This document shows, piece by piece, positions 40,425 through 50,299 of a stretch of 64,000 bases of DNA; within the stretch, counting starts at the first letter, position 1, and every line of letters starts with the position of its first letter. The DNA comes from Symbiodinium natans. Taxonomy: Eukaryota > Sar > Dinophyceae > Suessiales > Symbiodiniaceae. The stretch spans positions 75,001 to 139,000 of the forward strand of contig CAJNDS010002702.1 in the NCBI GenBank assembly GCA_905221605.1, in the 5' to 3' direction. The notes beneath the pieces are model-generated. The model was not told the origin of the DNA. It made no database searches and saw nothing but the letters and a program-made list of their open reading frames with translations. Position numbers and translations under genes: made by a program.

Positions 40425-43400
40425 AAGTGCTTAAGGCAGCCAGCCCCTGATGTCCCAACGCCTTGGGAGGCCAAGAGCCTGCAGATGGACCCCGAGCCGC
40501 TCAGAAAGGCGGCAGATCGGCTGAAGTCGCAGGCCCAAGGGTTTAGGGTTTAGAGGTTAGGGTTTAGGGTTTAAGGTTTAGGGTTTAAGGTTCAGGGTTT
40601 AAGGTTTAGGGTTTAGGGTTTAGGGTTTAGGGGAAGCATCTCAAAGTGAAGCAATGGTAGGCCTTAGAGGGCTTTCGAGCTTAAGGTTTGGGGCTTTAGG
40701 GTTTTGGGTTTTGAGAGGAGCTTTCGGAAGCTTCGGGAAGCTTTGCGATGGCCCAAGGTTTAGGGTTTAGGATTTAGGGTTTAGGGTTTGGGGGTTTAGG
40801 GTTTAGAGTTTAGGGTTGCCTCTTCATCAACTTTCGGTGTGTGTTGGGAGGTCGATGCCGGACGCCTTCCTGGTGTGATGACTTGCGCCGTCAAGGAGGG
40901 CCATGTCATCCACTTTGAGGCAACTGCTAAATATGGGGCTTTACGAAAATAGGGGTGCCTTATTGGGGTCCTTTGCATAAGGGGAGTCCCGTATTTTCGT
41001 AAACCCCCATTGGAATATGGGTATTTCCCCAAAAAGGGGTACCTTTTTGGGGTCCTTATCATAAGGGGGTCCTACTATTTGCGGGGACTTCATTCGGGGT
41101 CCCCTGTTTTCGCAACAAACCCCCAAATATCGGCAAATGGAGATCAAATGCCAGGATATTAACACAGATTTATTCCCCGAATAGACCGAGATTCTTTGCC
41201 TCTGTTTCAGGCCCACGGCTTCGCAGATCTGGCGGGGGGGGTTGCCCTGAGCTCCCAGACGCTGTTCCGGCTCTACTCCCAGACGAAGCCCATCCTAGTT
41301 GTCGGCTTCCTGATCCTCTTCGAGCGCGGCGCGGTGTCGCTCGACGACCCCGTTGAGAAGTACCTGCCCGAGTTCAAGGGTGCCTCAGTCGGGCCGAAGA
41401 GGAAGCCCCTGCTGCGGCCCATGCTCGTCCGAGACTTGCTTGCCCACACCAGCGGCATTGGGTTCGGCCCGGGCTTCGGTCCCTGCCTCAGGTTCGACAC
41501 ACACACACACACGTTTCTGCAAACATCCGGTGGTTCTTATGCCAAGGTAGCTTTTGTCTTACGTGCAGTTAGTTGCTGTGATTCTCCTTCCTCTTCTTCT
41601 TGCATGATCCATGGCATGGAGCACATGGAGCAGAGGCATGCGCTAGCCAGGCTACGAGGCAGAGAACGACTACGAATCGACCTACCTACCTTTAGTGGCA
41701 AAGGTGGACGCTGGAGAGATTCTTTCTCTGGCTGATCCTGGGCTTACAAAATTTGGAAGGTACAAACGTCTCAGCAACTTGCGCCTCCTGTCTCGGTTGA
41801 CCAGAGTCCCCGTTGAGATCCGTTGAGTAAGGAATGGTGTGAAGAGCTTGCTAAGATACCGCTGCGGTTTCAGCCTGGCAAAGACTGGGGATATGGCTAC
41901 AGCTCCGACGTCTTGGGAAGGCGCTGGTAGCATCTTACTGCATCTGTTTCTGGCATCGATGCCTAGATGTTCGTATTGCCTGACTCTTCTGCGATCTTTT
42001 TCTTTTTCAAGGGGCTAAAGGAGGGACTTGGGGATATTTAGGGGCCACTTCGGCATCTAGGGACTATATAAGGTATATTTAGGGGTTAAATAGGGGAATA
42101 AGATTCAGGGTCCCTTCTAAGGGGTCCCTCCTTACACCCCTTCATTTTTGCTGGGTGCTTGCAATGCCGCTCCGCAGGCTCATCGAAGTGCTCACGAAGA
42201 AGCGGCTGGATGACTTTCTGAAGGAGGAGGTCTTGGAACCTCTAGGCCAGAACCCTAAACCCTAAACCCTAAACCCTAAACCCTAAACCCTAAACCCTAA
42301 ACCCTAAACCCTAAACCCTAAACCCTAAACCCTAAACCCTAAACCCTAAACCCTAAACCCCTCCCCCCCCTCAAAACAGTTGTGCATCTGTTTGGCAGGG
42401 ATGGTCAACACTTTCTTCGCAGTGCCAGCGGAAAGCTCGTCAAAGCTTGCAGCGCTCTACAAGAGGCACGGTGATTGATACTTCCTCTTCTCAGCCACTG
42501 CTCAGAAGCAGTGTGTCAACAGCATAGACCCTTGTAAGGGGCCTTTGTCTTCGCACATAGACCTTGACATAGACGTGCTTGGCTGAACGATGCAGGGAGC
42601 CTTGGCACGGAAAAGCGACAACCGTCCGATTCGTCACTTCGGATGTTGGCGGCAGTGGCATTGTGGAAGACCTTTCCCGGAACGTGCTGGCCAGGCAGGG
42701 GACTTACGACTTACGACTGAGGGTTTCGGGCTTACTGTTTGGTTAGTAGGAACTGGAGCAGGAGCAGAACTTGTCATGCTTGCAGTACTCCATCTTACCA
42801 ACAGTGTGGGGACACTTTACACTGATGTTGGCCGGGGAGAGCCCTAAGCGCAAACATGTGACCCTTGAAACACACCCAGGTTGGGATGTTGCCCCTTATA
42901 CTAAACTAATGGGGATTATAATAGGGGTGCTGTAATTCTTGTTAAGGGCCGCTCGTATAAGGGGAACATCCCAACACCCAGGCCTGAAAAGGACAAGTCG
43001 TCAGTGCTGGCGACGTCCACCTCCGTTTTCCTGCAGGGCGGGCCCGCGTCGAAGGCCGGCTCACAGGTCCCGTTTAGGGTTTAGGGTTTAGGGTTTAGGG
43101 TTTAGGGGCCGTGTTGTGCGCTGCTGAGCCGCTGCTGGCCTCGTGCGGTATGGAGAGGTCATCCAGGGCGGCGGCTGCATCTGCAGTGTGGCAGGCGTGT
43201 TGGCTTGACCCAAAGGAGAGTTTGCAGTAGGTGCTGTGAAGCAGAACTAGCATGACCCTTCTCGCGTGGAGTGGAAAGCAGCCCGCGGCCTGTAAAGGGG
43301 GCGTATGACCCCACCATCTCCCATGCCACTCAGAGCCCGGGACGAGTAGCCCCATCATAATACATGATAATTTGCTATACGATATGATATTTCATTATGT

Positions 43401-44040
43401 TCTATAGTCTATTGTTTTGCTAGGCCTCCTACAGCTTCCACCTGCGAGGCGGGCTTGTGAGCAACCTCGGTGATTGTTCGCGATTCTTCCAAATGGTGGT
43501 CAACGATGGTGAGGTGGGGCTTTTGAGCTGTCGGTTGTGCACCTCTCCTAGTTCTCAGCCAACTAATCTTGCGCAGCTGGACGGCGTACGACTCCTTCAA
43601 GCCGCTCGGCCTGTGCTTCACAGTGCTTCACCAGCGTGCTCAGCCCGTAGAATCCTGCGAAGTCAATGAATCGCTCACATGGGGGGTTACGAAACTAGGG
43701 GACCCCCAAATAGCAGGATTGCCCTGATAAATAAGGACCCCCAATAAGGTACCCCTAATTTCGGAAATCACCACAAAGGCTGAGAGTGTGCAGCTGCTCG
43801 CCCGAGACTGGTTGAATGATTTCACCACGGAGAAGCGCAGGCCCTTGGAACCCAGGGTTTCCGGGTTTAGGGTTTAGGGTTTAGGGTTCTTGGGAGCAGC
43901 CCAAACCCCTTGGTTAAGTCATTCCACTCATGCCCCCAGAAGGAACGAACAGACACGAAGTAAAGTTGAGGGTACATTCCTTGTAGCCCAAACAATGATA
44001 TATATGTAACATAACAATACTACCCTACATATATATATAT

Positions 44041-44089
<49 letters not shown>

Positions 44090-44995
44090 TTTATGTATGT
44101 ATGTACGTACGTACGTACGTATGTATTTATGTATGTATGTATGTATGTATGTATGTATGTATGTATGTATGTATGTATGTTTTTTTATACATATATGTAT
44201 ATATATATATATATGTCATGACTATTCTCCATGTGTCCCAGAGAAGGCGCCCCCTGTGGGTCTGGAACACACCGGGCATTGGCTTCTCTCCGCTGGGCCA
44301 GATCGGGGTGGAGTTCGAGGGTGCCAGCCGCCGAACGGCTCCTCGTGCCAAAAGCCCCCCCCCCCCCCTCCCGCCCCCCACACAAAATCGAGTAGATCAA
44401 AGGATCAAAATTTAACATAATAGAGTATAGTCTAACATGATGTAGTATCGTTTTTAGTATAAAGTAAAATTATAGTCGAATCTAGTACTATAATATAATA
44501 TAATCCAATATAATATCATATAACATAATGCACTACAGCATGACATAATATAATACATTATAATGCCGTATAATACAATACAATACAACACAAAATAGTG
44601 GTGCATAACAATAGCATAATGCAATAGAATAGATTCATGTAGAGTATAGGATAACAAAGACTTCTGAAGGCCGAAGAGACCCGACGAGGACCCAGAATCA
44701 GAAAGGCCCAAAGACCCTGAAGCTTTTGAAGTAGGCTTCACTGTCAAAGGGGCCCTGCGATGCGTCGTTTGCAGATTGTGGCCTTGTCGCTCGTCTTGTG
44801 ACTGTATGTTTTGCAGAGCTTTCCCCATTGCACATGCATGGCAATTGTTTGTCCTATGGCTGGCAGCAGCGCGAAGCTGTAGGAAAATGCCCCTGAGGTT
44901 GGGTCGCAGCTGCACACAGTTCACTGGGGCGGTAGCTAGCCAGCAAGATTACTTTGGCTGGGGGGGGGGGGGGGGGGGGGGGGGGGGGGCGATGT
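40425..44995 (+). CDS. Serine beta-lactamase / esterase family (class C-like) hydrolase
   Basis: Exons resolved in phase: about 40425-40532, 40851-40919, 41211-41472, 41651-41759, 41828-41920, 42178-42245, 42399-42470, 43424-43513, 43577-43600, 43779-43840, 44247 to about 44350, about 44935-44990. Family blocks in order: [34 protein letters not shown] (nucleophile SxxK), [30 protein letters not shown] (Tyr motif), [19 protein letters not shown], then [22 protein letters not shown], and FGWGG near the end. Resolved introns use seven GC and two GT donors. An exon between 42470 and 43037, and the C-terminus, remain open. These enzymes are serine hydrolases (lactamase, esterase or LACTB-like); the substrate is unknown. 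Bacterial-type enzyme, now intron-rich. Confidence 0.85.
40536..40635. repeat. Interstitial telomere-type repeat, TTTAGGG strand
   Basis: About 13 units starting four bases after a GC donor (TCGCAG then GCCCAAGGGTTTAGG) in intron 40533-40850. Confidence 0.92.
40934..41116. mobile_element. Introner-like element, family C, double copy
   Basis: One full palindrome (GGGGCTTTACGAAAATAGGG ... CGTAAACCCCC) merges into a second (ATGGGTATTTCCCC ... TTTTCGCAACAAACCCCC). It lies inside the resolved intron 40920-41210. Confidence 0.78.
42005..42130. mobile_element. Possible degenerate introner-like element
   Basis: Contains AGGGGCTAAAGGAGGG, AGGGGCCACTTC, ACTATATAAGG and a GGTCCC...GGGGTCCC pair within intron 41921-42177. 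Inverted symmetry is weak. Confidence 0.4.
42249..42361. repeat. Interstitial telomere-type repeat filling a resolved intron
   Basis: Sixteen near-perfect CCCTAAA units make up most of intron 42246-42398 (GC donor, TTTGGCAG acceptor). Splicing restores the conserved EPLG-M junction. Confidence 0.96.
42881..42974. mobile_element. Introner-like palindromic element, family A
   Basis: TTGGGATGTTGCCCCTTATA at the left, GTATAAGGGGAACATCCCAA at the right. Confidence 0.83.
43072..43106. repeat. Interstitial telomere-type repeat, TTTAGGG strand
   Basis: Five units starting GTTTAGGG. Confidence 0.9.
43680..43773. mobile_element. Introner-like palindromic element, family C
   Basis: ATGGGGGGTTACGAAACTAG at the left, CTAATTTCGGAAATCACC at the right; lies within resolved intron 43601-43778. 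Confidence 0.78.
44021..44216. repeat. AT and GTAT microsatellite
   Basis: (AT)n followed by (GTAT)n of about 20 units, inside a beta-lactamase-gene intron. Cys/Val/Met frames here are artefacts. Confidence 0.9.
44958..44989. repeat. Poly-G run at a conserved GWGG codon block
   Basis: About 30 G following TACTTTGGCTGG, so the run extends the two glycine codons of the FGWGG motif. See findings. Confidence 0.9.
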
Positions 44996-45718
44996 GACCA
45001 CGTGCAATGGGGATATTACAAGGCTCTGCGGTGCACTCCCCCTCAAGCCCCAGCAAGCCGGTGCCGGGTTTTTATTCCCGTGGCAGTGACTCTGCAGCTT
45101 TACTAGGTTTGCCGGCTTCTGGCTTCAGGGTTACAGGGTTTCGGCGATGAGGGTGCTTCTTGAATAGGTCCCCTATGCTCATGTTACAGATCATCACGTC
45201 TCTACTGTATCAATTTCTCATGTGTGTATTCGTGGTAAAGTGTTGCTTTTGTTAGTTGACCCTTAAGCCCTGAAATCCTTGAGCCCTCAACCCCAAAGCC
45301 CACACCGTTCTGCCGTAGACACACCAAACAGTGCATCGATTCAAAAAGCCTTTCGACTGTCGTCGTCTCCGGTGCCCTTCCACGTGCCAAGAGTCTGTCG
45401 AGTCGCCGGACTCTCTGGACGTCTTCCGAGTACGGCGTGAGCACGACTTCGAACACAGCAAATGGTTCCTTCATAGGACGTGGGCACGACACGAACCCTT
45501 CCCAGAGCCGGCAGGGCGGAGAAATGCGCCTCCCAAATGCGCGATATTGCACATTGGGGGATCGGTTCCTGTGCGCGTGTGTGCACACGCCGGAACGGTG
45601 GGGGCGAGATCGACCCATAGGGTCATAGCTAGCAGGCAGCAAAGAAACACCCGAATCCCGCCACCCGAGGCATCCCGAGACCGTAGAGCCCCCAAGACCA
45701 AGAGCTCTTTTATGGATG

Positions 45719-45850
45719 GGTTTAGGTTTAGAGTTTAGGTTTAGGGTTGAGGGTTTAGGGTTGAGGGTTTAGGGTTTAGGGTTTAGGGTTTAGGGTTCAG
45801 GGTTCAGGTTTAGGGTTTAGGGTTTAGGGTTTAGGGTTTGGGGTTTGGAG
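45719..45850. repeat. Interstitial telomere-type repeat, TTTAGGG strand
   Basis: About 18 units with TTGAGGG and TTCAGGG variants. Confidence 0.93.
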
Positions 45851-45939
45851 TGTTGGAGGTGCTGGGGGCTCCGGCTACATGCTCAACTGGCCCCATCGCT
45901 TGGTCGCCTCTTGACACTTTCGAGCATGGGAGGGCTTTA

Positions 45940-46083
45940 CTTGAAGGTTCAGGGGGACTTGTTCCACCAACTACAAGCTGTACTTATAACCCACTAATAA
46001 GCCCCCTTAAGTGCCCCAACATGGTGATCATTGGGTTAGAAGTACACGTATTATGGGGTTAGGAAGTACCTGAACCTCCAAGT
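45940..46083. mobile_element. Introner-like palindromic element, family B
   Basis: CTTGAAGGTTCAGGGGGACTT at the left, AAGTACCTGAACCTCCAAG at the right, with CTGTACTTATAACCCACT inside. Confidence 0.78.
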
Positions 46084-46579
46084 AGGGTTCAGGTCCCATG
46101 ATTAGGGTGGACCTGTCCCGAAAATGGGGACCCCCTTGAATAACCCCCCCCCCCTCGCCCCCCCCCACATACTATATTCTTTAGGAACCCAACAAGGGTA
46201 CCCTGTCTTAGGAAGTTTTAGGGTAGTGTTGCGGCTTCTTGGGTTTATACCAGAATAAGTAGGACATTCGGGTCCTTCTCCCCAAACAGTAGACTTTTGA
46301 AATTCGGACTTCCTTCAGGATTTCAGACTAGTGCGGAGTTCCGATGGTTTGTGTCTCCGTTTATGTTGGACAACATCTCTTTTCAACACTTAAAGTTCTG
46401 TTCGTATGGGGCCTTCGCTTGAGTACTTTCTTTATATATATATATGTATACATACATACATACATGCATATGTAACCTCACTCTCTGTTTCTATCCGTGT
46501 TCTCCCTTGTTGACCTAGTATGCCACGTCAATACTTTGTATTGTGTGGTGCTTCTCATGGTCGAATATGTATACCATAC

Positions 46580-46619
<40 letters not shown>

Positions 46620-46659
46620 ATATAAGTGTGTAAACTCCAGTTTGGAGTCCACCCTCCTG

Positions 46660-47165
46660 CCGACATAAGGTCCTGACCTACAGCGGGGTTGTCTTTGATA
46701 CGGACACCCAGAAGACGATGTGGCGAGCTGCCTTTGGCTCCCTGCGGAGAGGAGGTGCGAAGCCGGCCGCATTCTCAGCACTGCTGCACTGCACTTAGAG
46801 GTTCATGGCATTTAACCAATATTACATGTACTCGTCACCCACTCATAAGCCCCTTAGTGCCCAAATGTGATTATAGTTGGGTGATAAGTGCAGTTATTAT
46901 TTGGTTAAAAAGTACAAGGAACCTCCAAGCACCTGTGATGATGCTGCAGAGGCACATTTCACATCGGTAGCCAAGGTAGTTCCAGTTCCTCCAGTCGAGG
47001 AGAAGGATCTGGTTTGCATTGCACTACACTCGTGATTATCGTTTTTTGTTTCCGTCTGCTCTGATAAGCAGGGTCTAGTTGACTTAACGTTGCCAGCATG
47101 TGCTGGTTCTTTCGTCCTTTCAGGACAACGCAACTCCCGCCAAAAAGCGCAGAGTCTCGCGGTGA
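46660..47165 (+). CDS. Two or three terminal exons, unknown gene
   Basis: Exon at about 46672-46790 (VLTYSGVVFDTDTQKTMWRA), then a family B element, then 46930 to about 46998 (HFTSVAKVVPVPPVEEK) immediately after the element's final CCAAG, and 47126-47165 after a TTTCAG acceptor, ending ATPAKKRRVSR then TGA. The basic tail could be a nuclear signal. These could be the 3' end of the beta-lactamase-family gene, but the sequence does not match that family. A minus-strand frame (46897-47355) overlaps and is an alternative. Confidence 0.4.
46793..46929. mobile_element. Introner-like palindromic element, family B
   Basis: CTTAGAGGTTCATGGCATTT at the left, GTACAAGGAACCTCCAAG at the right. Its last two bases AG serve as the acceptor of the next exon. 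Confidence 0.82.
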
Positions 47166-47355
47166 GCGCTTGCCGCGAGAGCCCTTGAATGAAGCTCATT
47201 GTGGCCACGCCCGCTGGCAAATTTAGCCAGTTGTAGGAATCACTTAAAATTACAAAGTTCCCACAGGGCTCGAGAGAGCCTGCTTTACGAAACAGTCCGA
47301 TACGTTGCTCGGCCTTAAAGTCCGCAGCAGCACACGGAAGAGCGCAGCCTGACAA
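46897..47355 (-). CDS. Possible minus-strand exon or gene (alternative reading)
   Basis: A 152-codon minus frame with a protein-like first half (AEQRIGLFRKAGSLEPCGNF, then LSDSYNWLNLP). Its end runs into the family B element and overlaps the plus-strand exons ending in KKRRVSR. Only one of the two readings is likely real; no domain supports either. Confidence 0.3.
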   Translation of the reverse strand: MSGCALPCAAADFKAEQRIGLFRKAGSLEPCGNFVILSDSYNWLNLPAGVATMSFIQGLSRQALTARLCAFWRELRCPERTKEPAHAGNVKSTRPCLSEQTETKNDNHECSAMQTRSFSSTGGTGTTLATDVKCASAASSQVLGGSLYFLTK

Positions 47356-47479
47356 CTGCAGCGCCGCTGCAGCTGCGCGTTGGCTGCTGGGTCTGGGTTA
47401 CCAGGATGGGCTATGAGGCCTTTAAAGTCCCCATAATGAACCCTATCAAGGGCCTTTTAAGGGATTACAGGGTATAATA

Positions 47480-47533
47480 GCCCTAAGCCCTAAACCCTAA
47501 GCCCTAAACCCTAAACCCTAAACCCTAAACCCA
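47480..47533. repeat. Interstitial telomere-type repeat, CCCTAAA strand
   Basis: Seven units with CCCTAAG variants. Confidence 0.9.
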
Positions 47534-47534
47534 G

Positions 47535-47990
47535 AGTAGCCCATCCTGGTAGTGCCGTTTGCGCCATGCATCGCATGCAGCCGGGGAGTTCTTGAGGAGC
47601 GCCGACAGAGGTGACAAAAGACCCGGAGCCACCCACCGCAACTTTGTGCCGCAAAACTTGCGCCCCTCTCATCATCAGACTTCCAGGTGCGCAGCCGAAC
47701 CAGAGCAGCAAGCAGGCCCGCGAAGTTGAGCCTTTCAATATGCACTATTCGGGCATCTTTCATGGCATGATGGATGCCCAAAGGCACGCAACGCTCCTGC
47801 CTTCCCTATGTCACTGGGATCGAGCCAGCAGGAAACTCGGGCGCAGCAGCTTGAAGAAACACTTCACGCTGTGGCTCGAAGATGCTGGCGCATGTCTTGT
47901 GCACCGTGGGTACAGGCCGAGCCAAACGCAATCTACGCAAGCTGAAGATGTCCCTTCGCGATCGGAAGAGGCAGCTTTGATCATAAATAA
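47535..47990. other. Coding-like stretch, strand unresolved
   Basis: Open on the plus strand (47611-48099, 162 codons) and in two frames on the minus strand (for example NFAGLLAALVRLRTWKSDDE near 47720). All look protein-like and none has a domain. It may be one or two exons of a small gene. Confidence 0.25.
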
Positions 47991-48099
47991 ATACATAAAC
48001 ATATATATATATATATACATATATCACTATACTGCATATGTATATGGGTGCCCACCTATAGCGGCACCCATGCGTTTTTCACGATCCCTTATATATTGA

Positions 48100-48500
48100 G
48101 ACGTTAAAACATTAAACCATCAAACCAGTATGTCCTTCCATGAGGAAAACCGTTGAACCACTGAAGCCATCAAACCGTCAAAACATCAAACCAGTCGTTT
48201 CCCCCTATCTAAACCTTCAAATCATTTTTCCTCTATTAAAAACATCAAGCTATTGAATCGTTTAACCCGTCCTTTTTCCTCAAATGCAAATGGTCCCATG
48301 GGGTTTCCCAGAAAACGGAAACGACTGGTCAATGGCTTCCTGGTCGACTGGTTTAAGGGGTTTTCCGCAAGAAAGGCAAGGCATGGTTGAATGGTTTAAT
48401 GGTTTAGTGGCTCGAAGGCCTAATGGATTTTCCCATACGGGGTAACGGCTGGTTTGATGGCTCAATGTTTTCAATGGTTTACTGGTTTTCCCATAAGTGG
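48100..48500. repeat. Large imperfect inverted repeat of AAACCATC-type units
   Basis: The left arm (about 48104-48250) has repeated AAACCATCAAACC and AAACCAGTCGTTTCC; the right arm (about 48300-48495) has the complementary GGAAACGACTGGT, GGTTGAATGGTTTAATGG and GGCTGGTTTGATGG. The motif is short and internally repeated, so each arm is also a degenerate tandem repeat. It is unrelated to the telomere motif. Confidence 0.7.
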
Positions 48501-50198
48501 GTAATCTTGTTTAGTGCACTTGAATGTCTTAGTGGTGCTCCTTCCTTCATATGGGCAAAGCCGACTGTTTTCATGGGCTTAGTGGGTTCGTGGCGTTTGG
48601 GTTCCCCCCCCCTGCCCAAGTATCTCGATAGCACCCCACTCTGGTTTAATCGTTTCTACTATATATCAAATGCATACGGTATGAAATTTGCTGAAATATT
48701 TCGTTTGGGTCCTCAGTAGCATCTGCATGAACAGACACGGTTAGAACCAAGGCCTGCGGTTGTAACCATACCCGTTCTTGGTTGTGTGTTTCAAAGCTTA
48801 GTGATTCACCATGTGTCCTCCCCTGTTATCTCTTGGATCTGGGTTTCTCAGGTCTCGAAATCGGGATTCTTGGGTTCTTGGGCCCAGAGATCTGGAATCT
48901 TCGGTTCCTTGCAGTTCTTGGGCGTGAAATGCTGTATTCGGGGATCTTGAAACTCGTTCGGTATGCTAGTTGAGCAGAGAGAAACCGCCACATGATGTCT
49001 ATATCGTAGTTGAGCAGGTAAAAGTTAAGGCAGTTTAGTGACAGAGGTAGTCGAGTTAGATGTGCAATCATGTTTAAATTCCCGTAGTCTCATACTTCGC
49101 AGGTTTTAGCCCGTTGAGGTACTTGGGGAGGGGGGAGACAAATACATTAAGTTCAAGAAGGCATACTTCTTAATGATTTGTAGCCCCCTCCCCCCACTTC
49201 CCCAAAGCGAAAGATGCAAATTGTTATATTTGTTTGCTGAACATAGCCGGCAATATTGGAAGAGAATGAAGGGCAGCTACTGGGACAATCGATGCGCCAA
49301 AAGAACGCTCGAGACGAAAACCCTGAGGACGCAGCGTCTAAGTTCTCACTGTAAAAACCATTTTGACATGGCTGTAGCTCGAAATCTGTGACTCAAAATA
49401 AAACAGCTGGTTCGTAGCGCAAGTGCTGACCTTCATTCTGTTAAGCAGATCAGGTAAGCAATTTGCGGTTTTTACCTACATTCACGAGTGCTACTCCATA
49501 CGTTCTATGAAATGAGTGAAGGTACCAAGGTACTATTTGTGTTCGACGCTTTGTTTTTTTAGTTAGTTGCTAGAAACCCATACATGTAGTAACGGACCCA
49601 CCTCTGATTGTTTTACTTTGCCGAATTAGAGTGTGAACACTTCTTCAGATTATCAGAACTTATGTGCAGAAGGTGCGTATAGGTTTTATACAAGTATCAT
49701 GTAAATAACTAATTTGGCTATAGCCTTCGCTATTGTTATAACCAGTCCGTGTTGTCTCCTAAGGGTACCGCAACTGGCGACCACTCATTTGTATGTTTGT
49801 AGATGTGTTTTCTCTTGTTCATATGCACATATTTCTAGAACTGTAAGTTTCAGTATTACTTATACAAAGTGTTTGTAGCATTTGAGTTACATTTTTGATT
49901 TTCATGTTTATGGGCTTGTACATTTTTCATGTTCGTATTTTGTAGATGTGTAGATTGTATTTGCATGTTTACATAGTTACATACATGCTTAAGTACAAAT
50001 TTGAACGTTTGTATAGGTGTAAACGTTTACAAATCTGTAGATTCCAGATTTGTGTTTACATTTCATTGCTTAAGATAATCCGATAGTTATACTTGCCTGT
50101 TAGCTCTATGTTTCTTATGCTTGAAGAATTTTTCATACATATACACAGCGACAATATATGTATATATATATATATGTATAGTTATGTGGGTGTGTGTT

Positions 50199-50246
<48 letters not shown>

Positions 50247-50285
50247 TGTATTTATCATAATTAGACACACACACACACACACACC
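48500..50285. other. AT-rich gene-free region
   Basis: Markedly lower GC than elsewhere, with no telomere repeats, introners or convincing exons. From 48830 to 48960 a degenerate GGGATTCTTGGGTTCTTGGG-type repeat occurs. The right end (50155-50285) is TA/CA microsatellite. It could be a long intergenic region; no regulatory motif was recognised. Confidence 0.6.
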
Positions 50286-50299
50286 TGCGTTTGTTTGAC

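Larger units (their letters stand above)
45000..46640. other. Region without an assigned gene
   Basis: Holds a telomere-repeat block (45719-45850), a family B element (45940-46083), a degenerate family C-like stretch (about 46105-46215) and an AT microsatellite (46575-46620). Open frames near 45330-45730 occur on both strands and were not chosen. The last exons of the beta-lactamase-family gene may lie here. Confidence 0.4.
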
